Of a stretch of 64,000 nucleotides of DNA, positions 24,410 through 33,480 are shown one piece after another. The stretch's first letter is position 1. Each line of letters starts with the position of its first letter. Both the position numbers and the translations under genes were made by a program. The notes under the pieces are model-generated. The model worked only from the letters and a program-made list of their open reading frames with translations. It did not search any database and was not told the origin of the DNA. Origin of the DNA: Jiangella muralis (GTDB lineage: Bacteria > Actinomycetota > Actinomycetes > Jiangellales > Jiangellaceae); assembly GCF_001270745.1 (NCBI RefSeq), contig NZ_LFXL01000040.1, positions 1 to 64,000 on the forward strand, in the 5' to 3' direction.

Positions 24410-27061
24410 ATGAAGAAGATCGTCGCCGCGCTCGCGCCGGCGGCACTGTCGGCAGGCCTCCTGACGGTGCCCATGGCGGGCGTCCCGTCGGCCAACGAGG
24501 CCCTGCCGCAGTGGCCGGAGGTGGGCAGCGCGCGGGTCGTCCCGCTCCAGGAGACGGGCTCGCCGAACGAGCGCCTCAACCTGATCGTCATCTGCGACGG
24601 CTACCAGGCCGACGAGCTGGAGCGATGCGAGCAGGACGTCGACCGCAACCAGGCCATCCAGTGGGGCGTGGAGCCGTTCCGCAGCTACCGCGACTACATC
24701 AACGTCTACCTGCTGCAGATCGTGTCGCCGGACTCCGGCGTGCGGCGCGACCCGGAGGAGGACGCGTCCAACGAGGTCAGGGACCGCAAGAACACGCCGA
24801 TGCGGCTCTGGTACTCCGACGGGCTGACGAACCCGCTGGCCCGCGGCATCACGTACGGCGGTGCGCTGGACCCGGGCGGTTGCCCCGGCCACCCGTCGGG
24901 CAACGCGAACCCCACCTACCCGCTGGCGCCCGGCATCCTCGGCGACACCCGGTGCAGCGGCAACCAGCAGCGGGCGATGTACCTGAACTCGTACGTCGCG
25001 CCGGTGCTGGGGCTGGAACCGGGCGTGTTCCGGCCCTCCGGCGGCTCGAACTCCGGGCCGCAGAACGTGCAGACGCTGGCCATCTCGAACACCTTCACCT
25101 ACGGCGGCATCGGCGGCCGTGACGCGACGGCGTCCGGTGGCAGCCCGCAGTCGCCGCTGATCTCGCTGCACGAGCTGGGCCACTCGCTGGGCACACTGGC
25201 CGACGAGTACCCGTACTCGGACCGGCCGACCCCCGGCCCGCCGCACGGGCCGAACGAGCCGAGCTCGTTCCACCACACCCGGCAGACGTCGGAGCAGCTG
25301 ACCGCCAACCAGTCGAAGTGGTACCGCTGGCTGGGCGAGGAGAGCCTGTCCGGCGGCCCGATCCGCGCCGCCGACGAGGACGGCTACGAGAGCGGCACCT
25401 ACAACGGCTCGAACGTGTGGCGGCCCAGCTCGCACTCGATGATGCGCTGGATCGGCTTCTACTTCGACCAGGTCGGCCTCGAGCACATGGTGGCCCGGAT
25501 CACCGGCCAGCGCGACAAGGGCCGGCTGAGCCTGCTGCACACGCCGGCCGGCACCGTCGCCCGCGACGACGTGCTCTGGCTGCAGACCACCCACCCGCGC
25601 TTCCACGACCTGCAGGTGACGTGGCGCAGCGGCGGCCCGGACGGCCCGGTGCTGGCCACCGGCACCCGCAACCTCGACCTCGGTGAGCTGGGCCTCGCGC
25701 CCGGCACGACGGTGCACGTCGAGGTCCGCGACCCGGTCGGCCCGGACGGCATCGACTGGGTGCGCAACCCGTCGACGAACAACACCGCGACCGACTCCGG
25801 CTACAACGGCCCGCGGTTCGTGCAGACCCGCACCTGGACGGTGGGCGACACGACGGCCGCGGCGGACACCGTCGCGCCGGAGATCACCGGCTCGACGCCC
25901 ACGACCCGCCCGGTCGCCGGCGACGAGGTCGTCTTCGTCGAGACCACCCGCCCGTCGGGCCGCGTCCTGGACGTCGCGTGGACGCTGAACGGCGCGGCGG
26001 TGGCCGCGACCGGTGACGGCCGGGCGCTCGACCTCGGCGCGCTGGAGCTCCCCGCCGGCACGCACGAACTGACGGCGACGGTGACCGACCCGGCCGCGCC
26101 GGGCGGCTCCGACACCGCCACCTGGACCGTCGACAACGCCCTGCCGACGGCGCCGCGCACGCTGTCCGAGCCGCTCACCACGATGACGTCGGACGACGGC
26201 CACGGCATCTACTTCGACGGCTGGGACATGTGGCTGGAGCCGCAGGACGACCGCGCCGGCTACGAGGGCGAGCCGTACGTCGTCGGCGAACTGCGGCTCA
26301 ACGGCGACGGCTGGTTCAACTACTTCGGGTTCCCGGAGCAGCCGATGCCGGAGTCGCCGTTCGAGTTCCGCCACTCCGGCCAGGTCGTCAAGGCGCTGAC
26401 CTACGGCAACCTGGGCACCGGCGGGCTGTCGAAGGCCGCGTTCGAGCAGAACTACGGCCCGGACGACCCGAACGGCCCGTTCGTGCCCGGCTACGGCACG
26501 CACACCGTCGAGCACCGGGCCGTCGACCCGGCCGGCAACATCGGCGCGGCGGAGTCGTACACCGCGACGGTGCTGCCCGGCGCCGAGCTGGAGTGCACCC
26601 AGACCATCAAGGGCCCGCGGGCCGGCTCGCTGCTGGTCACCAGCGGTGTGACCTGCCTCGACGGAGCGACGGTGGCCGGCACGGTGACCGTCCGCTCCGG
26701 CGCCTCGCTGGTCGTGCGGAACAGCACCGTCAGCGGCAGCCTGCTTGCCGACGGCGCCACCGAGGTCCAGCTGCTCGGCTCGACGCTGGCCGGCCAGGTC
26801 CGCGTCACCGGCACCGTGAACGGCGTCACCGCTGCCGGGTCGACGTTCCGTGGCTCGGTCGCGCTGGCGGGCAACGGGCGGGTTCCGGGCAACGCCTCGG
26901 AGCAGCGGTTCACGCAGTACGGCGAGGTGTACGGGCCGATCCTGGCGGGCAACTCGTTCGCCGGCCGGCTCAGCTGCTCCGGCAGCAGCGCGCCCGTGCG
27001 CGACTTCGGCGCGGCGAACGAGCTGCGCGGCGTCGCTTCAGGGGAGTGCTCGGCGCTCTGA
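24410..27061 (+). CDS. Secreted M64-family metallopeptidase with a repetitive C-terminus
   Basis: An 883-residue exported protein with a GGAG ribosome site and a Sec signal (MKKIVAALAPAALSAGLL, cleavage near residue 30). The M64 (IgA peptidase) domain opens with 'RLNLIVICDGYQADEL' and contains the zinc motif HELGHSLGTLADEY near residue 254, with 'SHSMMRWIGFYFDQVG' later. Residues about 390-580 form one or two Ig-like modules ('VLWLQTTHPRFHDLQVTW', 'GDEVVFVETTRPSGRVLDVAW'). The last 150 residues ('VTCLDGATVAGTVTVRSGASL', 'STVSGSLLADGATEVQLLGS') look like a short beta-helix of turn repeats. It probably degrades glycoprotein or protein outside the cell. No genes of a shared pathway are adjacent. 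Confidence 0.88.
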   Translation: MKKIVAALAPAALSAGLLTVPMAGVPSANEALPQWPEVGSARVVPLQETGSPNERLNLIVICDGYQADELERCEQDVDRNQAIQWGVEPFRSYRDYINVYLLQIVSPDSGVRRDPEEDASNEVRDRKNTPMRLWYSDGLTNPLARGITYGGALDPGGCPGHPSGNANPTYPLAPGILGDTRCSGNQQRAMYLNSYVAPVLGLEPGVFRPSGGSNSGPQNVQTLAISNTFTYGGIGGRDATASGGSPQSPLISLHELGHSLGTLADEYPYSDRPTPGPPHGPNEPSSFHHTRQTSEQLTANQSKWYRWLGEESLSGGPIRAADEDGYESGTYNGSNVWRPSSHSMMRWIGFYFDQVGLEHMVARITGQRDKGRLSLLHTPAGTVARDDVLWLQTTHPRFHDLQVTWRSGGPDGPVLATGTRNLDLGELGLAPGTTVHVEVRDPVGPDGIDWVRNPSTNNTATDSGYNGPRFVQTRTWTVGDTTAAADTVAPEITGSTPTTRPVAGDEVVFVETTRPSGRVLDVAWTLNGAAVAATGDGRALDLGALELPAGTHELTATVTDPAAPGGSDTATWTVDNALPTAPRTLSEPLTTMTSDDGHGIYFDGWDMWLEPQDDRAGYEGEPYVVGELRLNGDGWFNYFGFPEQPMPESPFEFRHSGQVVKALTYGNLGTGGLSKAAFEQNYGPDDPNGPFVPGYGTHTVEHRAVDPAGNIGAAESYTATVLPGAELECTQTIKGPRAGSLLVTSGVTCLDGATVAGTVTVRSGASLVVRNSTVSGSLLADGATEVQLLGSTLAGQVRVTGTVNGVTAAGSTFRGSVALAGNGRVPGNASEQRFTQYGEVYGPILAGNSFAGRLSCSGSSAPVRDFGAANELRGVASGECSAL

Positions 27062-27070
27062 CCGACGCCC

Positions 27071-27100
27071 AGGCGGGGCCGCCGGCCGGCGGCCCCGCCT
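27071..27100 (+). terminator. Perfect 15-base hairpin after the M64 peptidase
   Basis: AGGCGGGGCCGCCGG (27071-27085) is followed immediately by its exact complement (27086-27100), ten bases past the stop codon. A strong GC stem with no T tract. Confidence 0.7.
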
Positions 27101-27502
27101 CACCCTAGTTCCGCTTGGTCTCCGAAACTCCGACACGTGAGCCGAGTTTGTGCAGGGGTAGCGTGCCTAGTGCCCGCTCCACCTTGCAGACGGAATGTCT
27201 GACCAGCCACGTTGGGTGGCCCGGCCCGTTTCGGCGACGGGACATCGGCGCGGCCGGTGGCGGCGCCTTGCCGCCCCGGCGCAACGGTGCGGGATCGCTG
27301 CGTGATCGATGTGAGAACACTGTCGTGTCCGCGACAGTGATGCCGCGTCGTTTCAGCAGCGATCTCACACAGCGGGGTGGGGATCGTGCAGAGGGGACGC
27401 GCTGGTCACGGTTCCGCCCGTCTGCGTACCTCACTCCACCGGTTCGGTGGTCCGAGGCCAGCCTCGCTGGATGAGTGAGTCCGATTGCGGCGGCTTCCTA
27501 CC
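27101..27502. other. Gene-poor stretch
   Basis: No frame in 27101-27502 has convincing protein character or a ribosome site. It holds small inverted repeats, for instance CAGAC-GGAAT-GTCTG at 27187-27201 and CACTGTCG/CGACAGTG at 27318-27339. The octamer GTGAGAAC at 27311-27318 reappears at the start of the long palindrome at 27503. This may be decayed sequence. Confidence 0.4.
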
Positions 27503-27574
27503 GTGAGAACCATGGTCATGGCGCTATTTGTGTTGCCAGAGCAGCATCAGCAGCGCCATGATCATGGTTCTCAC
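27503..27574. repeat. Long inverted repeat, 23-base arms
   Basis: The arm at 27503-27525 (begins GTGAGAACCATGG) and its complement at 27552-27574 match at 22 of 23 positions around a 26-base loop. The arms contain the start codon of the small frame at 27558. The length and near-perfection are unusual for this window. It could be a transcriptional hairpin or a remnant of a small mobile element; no transposase is nearby. Confidence 0.65.
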
Positions 27575-27701
27575 CGGCCGGGGCGCGCACCTCATCCAGC
27601 CCGACCGCAAGGACGAGCCGATCAGAGTGGGCCAACTGGCCCGGGGTCACCGGACCACCGACGCGCCCGTCAAACGCTCCCCGACCGCCTACGACCACTG
27701 A
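27558..27701 (+). CDS. Possible 47-residue protein or gene fragment, unidentified
   Basis: ATG 27558 opens a frame that reads MIMVLTGRGAHLIQ and ends GHRTTDAPVKRSPTAYDH with TGA at 27699. It begins inside the right arm of the long palindrome. Composition is protein-like (mixed polar and hydrophobic, few of the Arg/Pro runs typical of shadow frames) but there is no ribosome site. It might be the 3' end of a lost gene whose 5' part was replaced by the palindrome. Confidence 0.25.
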   Translation: MIMVLTGRGAHLIQPDRKDEPIRVGQLARGHRTTDAPVKRSPTAYDH

Positions 27702-27733
27702 CCACAGTGAGGAATCACTCCTAAGCTGCCCGG

Positions 27734-28276
27734 GTGGGGTTCACGCGGGCGGAGCTGGAGGCGTTCCGCGACGGCACGCTGCCCGACCTGCTCGGGCCGG
27801 ATCTCAGGCTGCTGTTCGTGGGCATCAACCCGGGCCTCATGACGGTGGCCGTGCAGACGCACTTCGGCCGGCCGGGCAACCGGTTCTATCCGGCGCTGCT
27901 GCGGGCCGGCATCATCGACAGCCCGGACGACCTGACCCGCCGCGGCGTCGGCATCACCAACCTGGTCGCGCGGGCGACGGCGCGGGCGGACGAGCTGAGC
28001 GCCGCGGAACTGCGCGCCGGCGCCGTCGTCCTGGCGGCCAAGGTGGCCCGGCTGGCCCCGGCGGTGGTGGCGGTGCTCGGCATCACCGCGTACCGGACGG
28101 CGTTCGCGCGGCCGCGGGCGGTGGCCGGCCCGCAGCCGGACGGCCTCGGCGGCGCGCAGCTGTGGGTGCTGCCGAATCCGAGCGGCCTGAACGCGCACGA
28201 GACGCCGGACAGCCTGGCGGCCGCCTACCGCGCGGCTGCCGTCGCGGCCGGTCTCGACCTCGTCGCGGTCAGCTGA
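27734..28276 (+). CDS. mug: Mismatch-specific uracil/thymine DNA glycosylase (Mug/TDG family)
   Basis: A 180-residue protein with both family motifs: GINPGL near residue 34, which holds the catalytic asparagine, and 'VLPNPSGLNAHE' near residue 138, the loop that inserts into DNA. It removes uracil or thymine mispaired with guanine, a relevant lesion in a high-GC genome. The start is GTG 27734. It converges on the LysE gene with an 8-base overlap. Confidence 0.93.
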   Translation: MGFTRAELEAFRDGTLPDLLGPDLRLLFVGINPGLMTVAVQTHFGRPGNRFYPALLRAGIIDSPDDLTRRGVGITNLVARATARADELSAAELRAGAVVLAAKVARLAPAVVAVLGITAYRTAFARPRAVAGPQPDGLGGAQLWVLPNPSGLNAHETPDSLAAAYRAAAVAAGLDLVAVS

Positions 28277-28886
28277 CCGCGACGAACGTGCCGAGCCCGA
28301 TCATCAGCGCCCCGCTGCCGGCCCGCTGGCGCACCTGCCAGCGCTCGCTCCGCTCGAGCCGGCCGTGCAACCGGCCGGCGGCGAGCGCCACCGTCACGTC
28401 GGCGGCCAGCACGATCACCACCACGATCAGCCCGAGCACCGCCAGGACCAGCGCCGGGTGCGCCCGCTCGGGGTGCACGAAGTGCGGCAGCAGCGCCATG
28501 AAGTACAGCGCCGTCTTCGGGTTCAGCGTCTCGACGACGACGCCCTGCGCCAGCGGGGACCGTGCGTACGGGTCGTCGCCGGCCACGATCCCGCCGCGTC
28601 GCCGCTGCCGGATCGCCTGCACGCCGAGCACCGCCAGGTAACCCGCGCCGACGTACTTCACCAGCGCGTACGTCGCGGGGCTGGCGGCCAGCAGCGCGGC
28701 CAGCCCGGCCGCCGCCGCGCACACGTGTACGACGGTGCCGATCGCATTGCCCAGCGCCGACTGCAGCCCCGGCCGCCGCCCGCCGTGCAGCGTCCGGGCG
28801 AGGACGTAGAGCATCGCCGGCCCCGGTGTCACCGCGAACACCACCGCGGTGCCCAGGAACACCATCCACTGATCCGCTGCCGGCAC
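28269..28886 (-). CDS. LysE/RhtB-family amino acid exporter
   Basis: A 205-residue membrane protein with about six helices. The opening 'VFLGTAVVFAVTPGPAMLYVLARTLHGGRRPGLQSALGNAIGTVVH' is the LysE signature (conserved PGP and GxxxG). 'SPLAQGVVVETLNPKTALYFMALLPHFV' is the second landmark. It exports amino acids such as threonine, homoserine or basic residues; the substrate is unassigned. It is divergent from the SARP regulator across 28887-29042, a gap in which I see only the SARP ribosome site (TCGGAGGATG). Confidence 0.9.
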   Translation of the reverse strand: MPAADQWMVFLGTAVVFAVTPGPAMLYVLARTLHGGRRPGLQSALGNAIGTVVHVCAAAAGLAALLAASPATYALVKYVGAGYLAVLGVQAIRQRRRGGIVAGDDPYARSPLAQGVVVETLNPKTALYFMALLPHFVHPERAHPALVLAVLGLIVVVIVLAADVTVALAAGRLHGRLERSERWQVRQRAGSGALMIGLGTFVAVS

Positions 28887-29042
28887 GATCGTCCTCCCGA
28901 CGTCCCCCGTCGTGTCGGGTCCGATCCTGTGGTCACCCGGTTACGCCGCTCTTTCTCGCCACTTTCCTGCATCGCGAGATGGCGGCTGCTCAGCGGCAAT
29001 GCAGTGCGATAAGGTCCCGGTCAATCGGAGGATGGGCGGTTC

Positions 29043-32000
29043 GTGCGTTTCGAGGTCTTGGGTCCACTGCGGGTGCGGTGCGAGTCCGGCCCCGTCGTCG
29101 TCTCCGGTCCGCTGCGCCAGGGCGTGCTGGCCCTGCTCCTCGCCCAGGCCGGCCGTCCGGTGCCCGCCGACGCTCTCGTCGACGCGCTCTGGGGCGACGA
29201 GGCCGGCGTCGGCGGCTCGAAGCTGCAACTGCACGTGCACAAGCTGCGCCGCCTGCTCGACACCCCGGACCGCCTGACCCACGACGCGGGGGCGTACCGG
29301 CTGCGGGTCGGGGCGGGGGAACTCGACGCCGAGTCGTTCGCGTCGACGGTGGCCGAGGCGGAGGCGGCCGGCCCGGACCGCGCGGCGGACCTGCTCGGCG
29401 AGGCTTTGGCCCTCTGGCGGGGCGACCCCTACCAGGGCCTCGACCTGCCCGCGCTGGCCGCGGAGGTCCAGCGGCTGACCGAACTGCGGCTGGTCGCGCA
29501 GGAGCGGCTGGCGGCGGCGGAGCTGGCCCGCGGCCGCAGCAGCGCCGCCGTCGCCCAGCTCACCGGCCTCGTCGGCGCACACCCGCTGCGCGAACGGGCG
29601 CACGCGCTGCTCATGACCGCTCTCTGGGCCGGCGGACGCCAGGCCGACGCGCTCGCCGTCTACCGTGACGTCCGCCGGGCCCTGGTCGACGAGCTCGGCC
29701 TGGAGCCCGGGACCGAGCTGCGCGACCTCGAGCGGCGGATCCTCGCCGGCGAGGCGTGCCCGGCGCCGTCGTCGAAGCGGTCCGAGGCGCGGGCGCCGGC
29801 CGAGCTGCCACCCGGCGCCGGCAGGTTCGTGGGCCGCGACGCCGAGTTCGCCGTGCTGTCCCGGCTCGCCGACCGCACGGACGGTGCGGCGCGAGTCGCG
29901 GCCATCACCGGCACCGCCGGGGTCGGCAAGACGGCGCTGGCGATCCGCTGGGGGCGGCTGGCCGCCGACCGGTTCCCCGACGGTCAGGTGTACGTCGACC
30001 TGCGCGGCTACGGGCCCGGCCCGCCGGTGGCGGTCGACGACGCGCTTGCGCGGCTGCTGCGCGCCCTGGGCGTCGACGGTCCGGGCATCGCGGCCGACCC
30101 GGACGAGCGGGCCGCGCAGTTCCGCACCCTCGTCGACGGCAAACGGCTGCTGCTGGTGCTCGACAACGCGCAGGCGGCCGAGCACGTCCGGCCCATCCTG
30201 CCCGGATCGGCCTCCTGCTTCGTGCTGGTCACCAGCCGCGACGCGCTCAGCGGGCTGGCCGCTCGGGACGACGCGCACCGCATCGACCTGAATCGCCTGA
30301 CCGAGACCGAGGCCGCCCGGCTCATGGCCGAGCTGCTGGGCGAGCCGCCCGGCGACGACGTCGGCCGCATCGTCCAGCGCTGCGCCGGGCTGCCGCTGGC
30401 CCTGCGGATCGCGGCTGAGCGGATCCGCGAACGCAGGGGCGGTGACCTCGCCGACCTCGCCGCCGGGCTCGCCGACGAGCAGGACCGGCTGGACCTGCTG
30501 GAGGTCGGCGACGACCCGCAGGCCTCGGTGCGTTCGGTGTTCTCCTGGTCGTACCGCGCGCTGGCCCCGGACGTCGCCCGCACCTTCCGGCTGAGCGGGC
30601 TGCATCCAGGCAGCGACTTCGACGCGCTCACCGCCTGCGCGCTGACCGGCGACGACGACCCGCGTGCCACCCGGCGCCGGCTCGACGCCCTGGTCCGGGC
30701 CCGGCTCGTCGACGAGATCGGCGGGCGGTACCAGCTGCACGACCTGCTCCGGGCCTATGCCGCCGAGCTGGCGCAGGCCGAGGACGGTGCGGACGCGTGC
30801 GCCGCCGCGTTCGCCCGGCTGGCCGGCTTCTACGTGCACGCCTCGGCACTTGCCATGGCCGCGATGTTCCCGGGCGACGCCGCGTCGCCGGCCCTGCCGG
30901 CCGGGCCCGCCGTCCTGCCGCGGGTCGACGACTACGAGGGCGCGATGCGCTGGCTCGACGCCGAGTGGCTGGTGCTGCTGGCGGTCGGCGACCAGGCTCC
31001 CGGCCGTGGCCTGCCCCAGTGCACGATCGATCTGTCGGGGGTGCTCTGGCGCTATCTCGACCTCCGCGCGCATTTCCCTGAAGCGCGGTCGCTGCACGGC
31101 CGCGCCGTGGCCGCCGCCCGGCGGGCGGCCGATCGCCGCGGCGAGGGCTGGGCGCTGAGCGGACTGGGCCTGACCGCCTTGCGGACCCGCGACCCCGAGG
31201 CCGGCCCACTGCTCCGGGCGGCGCTCGCCGTGCACGAGGACCACGGCGACAGCCGCGGCGCGGCCATGACGTTGAACTACCTGGCCGCCGTCGACTTCAT
31301 CGGCGGTCGCACGGACGACGCGATCGGCCTGCTCAGGCGGGCCATCGCGCTCTACGACGCATTGGGGGACGAGGCGCTCGTCGCCCGGCCGCTGAACAAT
31401 CTCGGCGGCTTCTACCGCGCCGCGGGCCGGTACGACGAGGCGATCGGGTGTCTCGAACGAGCCCTCGACATCGCGGAGCGCTGCGGCGACCGGCCCTCCG
31501 TCCCGCACATCCTGCTCGAGCTGGTCACGCTGTCGCGGGTGACGGAACGCCTCGACGAGGCGCTGGAATATGCGCACCGGGCGCTGCGAGCGACCCGCGA
31601 GACCGGCGTCGCCCGGCTGGAGGGCGTCGCGCTGGCCGACGTCGGCCTGGCCTACGGCGGGCTCGGCGATCGTGATCGCGCCTTCGAGTTCCACCGCCAG
31701 GCGCTGCGGGTCGCCGAACGGGTGGGGGTGCCCGAGCTCTGGGCCGAGATCCTGATCGCGGTGGGCCGGACCCACCGGTTGTTCGGCGAGCACGACGCCT
31801 CGGCCGGCCCCTTCGAGGAGGCCCTCGCCCGATTCGACCACCCCTCCGCCTCCATCACGGGCGCGGCGCTGCAGGAGCTCGGGGAGGTCCACGCAATCCG
31901 CGGTGACGAGTCCCGGGCGCTCGACCACTGGCGCCGCGCCGCCGAGGTCTTCGAGCGGCTGAACCGGCCGGAGGCGCGGGAGGTGCGCGCGCGGATCGCC

Positions 32001-32057
32001 GAGCTGGGCGGCGGATCACCTGGTGAGAACGTACTTGAGGAGCAAACGGGTAGTTGA
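29043..32057 (+). CDS. AfsR/SARP-family regulator with NB-ARC and TPR domains
   Basis: A 1,004-residue protein starting at GTG 29043. Residues 1-95 are the OmpR-like winged helix (MRFEVLGPLRV). Residues 95-240 are the bacterial transcriptional activation domain ('DLLGEALALWRGDPYQGL', 'ALAVYRDVRRALVDELGLEPGTEL'). An NB-ARC ATPase follows: P-loop ITGTAGVGKTALAIRWG near residue 300, Walker B 'RLLLVLDNAQ', and 'RCAGLPLALRIAAERI'. The last 330 residues are TPRs ('RTDDAIGLLRRAIALYDALGDEALVARPLNNLGGFYRAAGRYDEAI' type). Such proteins activate secondary-metabolite or stress genes when the STAND module is triggered. No biosynthetic cluster lies in the window. Confidence 0.93.
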   Translation: MRFEVLGPLRVRCESGPVVVSGPLRQGVLALLLAQAGRPVPADALVDALWGDEAGVGGSKLQLHVHKLRRLLDTPDRLTHDAGAYRLRVGAGELDAESFASTVAEAEAAGPDRAADLLGEALALWRGDPYQGLDLPALAAEVQRLTELRLVAQERLAAAELARGRSSAAVAQLTGLVGAHPLRERAHALLMTALWAGGRQADALAVYRDVRRALVDELGLEPGTELRDLERRILAGEACPAPSSKRSEARAPAELPPGAGRFVGRDAEFAVLSRLADRTDGAARVAAITGTAGVGKTALAIRWGRLAADRFPDGQVYVDLRGYGPGPPVAVDDALARLLRALGVDGPGIAADPDERAAQFRTLVDGKRLLLVLDNAQAAEHVRPILPGSASCFVLVTSRDALSGLAARDDAHRIDLNRLTETEAARLMAELLGEPPGDDVGRIVQRCAGLPLALRIAAERIRERRGGDLADLAAGLADEQDRLDLLEVGDDPQASVRSVFSWSYRALAPDVARTFRLSGLHPGSDFDALTACALTGDDDPRATRRRLDALVRARLVDEIGGRYQLHDLLRAYAAELAQAEDGADACAAAFARLAGFYVHASALAMAAMFPGDAASPALPAGPAVLPRVDDYEGAMRWLDAEWLVLLAVGDQAPGRGLPQCTIDLSGVLWRYLDLRAHFPEARSLHGRAVAAARRAADRRGEGWALSGLGLTALRTRDPEAGPLLRAALAVHEDHGDSRGAAMTLNYLAAVDFIGGRTDDAIGLLRRAIALYDALGDEALVARPLNNLGGFYRAAGRYDEAIGCLERALDIAERCGDRPSVPHILLELVTLSRVTERLDEALEYAHRALRATRETGVARLEGVALADVGLAYGGLGDRDRAFEFHRQALRVAERVGVPELWAEILIAVGRTHRLFGEHDASAGPFEEALARFDHPSASITGAALQELGEVHAIRGDESRALDHWRRAAEVFERLNRPEAREVRARIAELGGGSPGENVLEEQTGS

Positions 32058-32070
32058 CTACTGTCGCCGG

Positions 32071-33072
32071 ATGAGTCGTCCGAACCCGGCACGCGGCGTC
32101 ACCTACGTCGTCCTCGCCGCGGTGTTCTTCTCCGTCAACGCGTCGATGTCGAAGGTCGCGCTGGAGGCGGGGCTGGACCCGTCGGTGCTGGCGGCGTTGC
32201 GCTCGACCGGCGCCGCGCTGATCCTGCTGGTGGCGGTTGTCGCCATCGCGCCCGGGCGGCTGCGCATCGGGCTGCGTGAGCTGCCGTTCCTGGTGGTGCT
32301 CGGGGTGGCCGGCGGGGCACTGGTGCAGTGGCTGTACTTCACCGCGATCGACCGGCTGCCGGTGGGCATCGCGCTGCTGCTGGAGTTCACCGCCCCGGCG
32401 ATGGTCGCGCTGTTCAGCTGGGCGGTGCTGCGGCAGCGGATCCGGCGGCAGACCTGGCTGGGCATCGGCGTCGCGCTGATCGGGCTGGCGCTGGTCGCGC
32501 AGGTGTGGACCGACATCGGGCTGGACGCCGTCGGCGTGCTGGCCGGGTTCGGCGCGGCGGCCTGCCTGGCCAGCTACTACCTGGTCGGCTCACGGATGTC
32601 CGGGAACCGTGACTCGCTGTCGCTGACGTTCTGGATGTTCGCGTTCGCGGCGCTGTTCTGGGCGGTCGCGCAGCCGTGGTGGACGGTCGACCTCGCGCCG
32701 CTGGGCCGCGAGACGTCGCTGCTGGGCACGTTCGACACGGTGTCGGTGCCGGCGTGGTCGACGGTGCTGTGGATCGTCCTGTTCGGGACGATCGTCGCGT
32801 ACGGGCTGAACCTCGCGGCGCTGCGGCACATCTCGCCGACCGCGTGCGGCGTCATCGGCATGTCCGAGCCGGTCGGCTCCGCCGTCGTGGCGTGGGTGTG
32901 GCTCGAGCAGAGCCTGTCCGCCGCCCAGGTCGTCGGGGGACTGGTGGTGCTGGCCGGCATCGGCCTGGCCGAGTTCGGCGGGCCGGGGACGCCGCCGGAT
33001 GCGTCGCCGGAGGCCGGGACGGCGGACGGCCTCGCGCCGATGTCGCCCGAGGCCGCCGCGGCGCCGCACTGA
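32071..33072 (+). CDS. EamA/DMT-family transporter
   Basis: A 333-residue membrane protein with ten helices in two EamA repeats ('YVVLAAVFFSVNASMSKVALEAGLDPSVLAALRSTGAALILL' and, in the second half, 'LWIVLFGTIVAYGLNLAALRHISPTACGVIGMSEPVGSAVVAWVWL'). ATG 32071 is used because the frame upstream overlaps the SARP gene. The Asp/Ala-rich tail (about 35 residues) is cytoplasmic. RhtA-type members export amino acids or nucleobases; the substrate is unknown. Thirteen bases follow the SARP gene and the next gene overlaps its stop, so all three may be co-transcribed. Confidence 0.88.
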   Translation: MSRPNPARGVTYVVLAAVFFSVNASMSKVALEAGLDPSVLAALRSTGAALILLVAVVAIAPGRLRIGLRELPFLVVLGVAGGALVQWLYFTAIDRLPVGIALLLEFTAPAMVALFSWAVLRQRIRRQTWLGIGVALIGLALVAQVWTDIGLDAVGVLAGFGAAACLASYYLVGSRMSGNRDSLSLTFWMFAFAALFWAVAQPWWTVDLAPLGRETSLLGTFDTVSVPAWSTVLWIVLFGTIVAYGLNLAALRHISPTACGVIGMSEPVGSAVVAWVWLEQSLSAAQVVGGLVVLAGIGLAEFGGPGTPPDASPEAGTADGLAPMSPEAAAAPH

Positions 33073-33461
33073 TGGCGGCCGGGGCCACCGAGGAGCGGGT
33101 CGACGCGGCCCGCCCGGCGCGCGGCGCGGCCGTCTCGGCGGGCGTGATGGCGCTGCTCGTCCCGGTGCACGCCTTCCTGGTGGCGGTCGCGACGCTGGCG
33201 GCCGGGCGGTACGACTCCAGCGGGCAGGGTGGGCCGTTCCGCAGCTGCACGGCCGACTCCGTCGCGTGCGACGGCCCGCACTACGGGATGATCGCGGTCG
33301 CCGCCGCCGTGCTCGTCGGCATCGCGTGGGTGATCGCCGGGCTCGGCGTGCGGACCGGCCGCTACCCGCGCCGGCGGCGGGCCCGGGCCTGGCTGACGGC
33401 GCTCAACGTGGCGGTCGCGGTCGCGGCGTCGGCGGCGTTCTGGCTGCTGCAGCGGGGCTGA
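33072..33461 (+). CDS. Small three-helix membrane protein, unidentified
   Basis: A 129-residue protein whose ATG shares one base with the stop of the EamA gene, so it is translationally coupled. Three hydrophobic stretches are seen ('AAVSAGVMALLVPVHAFLVAVATLAAG', 'GMIAVAAAVLVGIAWVIAGLGV', 'WLTALNVAVAVAASAAFWLL'). An extracellular-looking loop has two cysteines (RSCTADSVACDG). No family recognised. Confidence 0.65.
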   Translation: MAAGATEERVDAARPARGAAVSAGVMALLVPVHAFLVAVATLAAGRYDSSGQGGPFRSCTADSVACDGPHYGMIAVAAAVLVGIAWVIAGLGVRTGRYPRRRRARAWLTALNVAVAVAASAAFWLLQRG

Positions 33462-33480
33462 CGGACGGTACGGTGGGGCC

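Noticed and set aside
27503-27574. Insertion-sequence ends
   Set aside because: Arms are only 26 bases apart with no transposase and no visible target duplication, so I call it only an inverted repeat.
28941-31928. 995-codon minus-strand frame opposite the SARP gene
   Set aside because: Opposite a protein with intact domains along its whole length; composition is that of a shadow.
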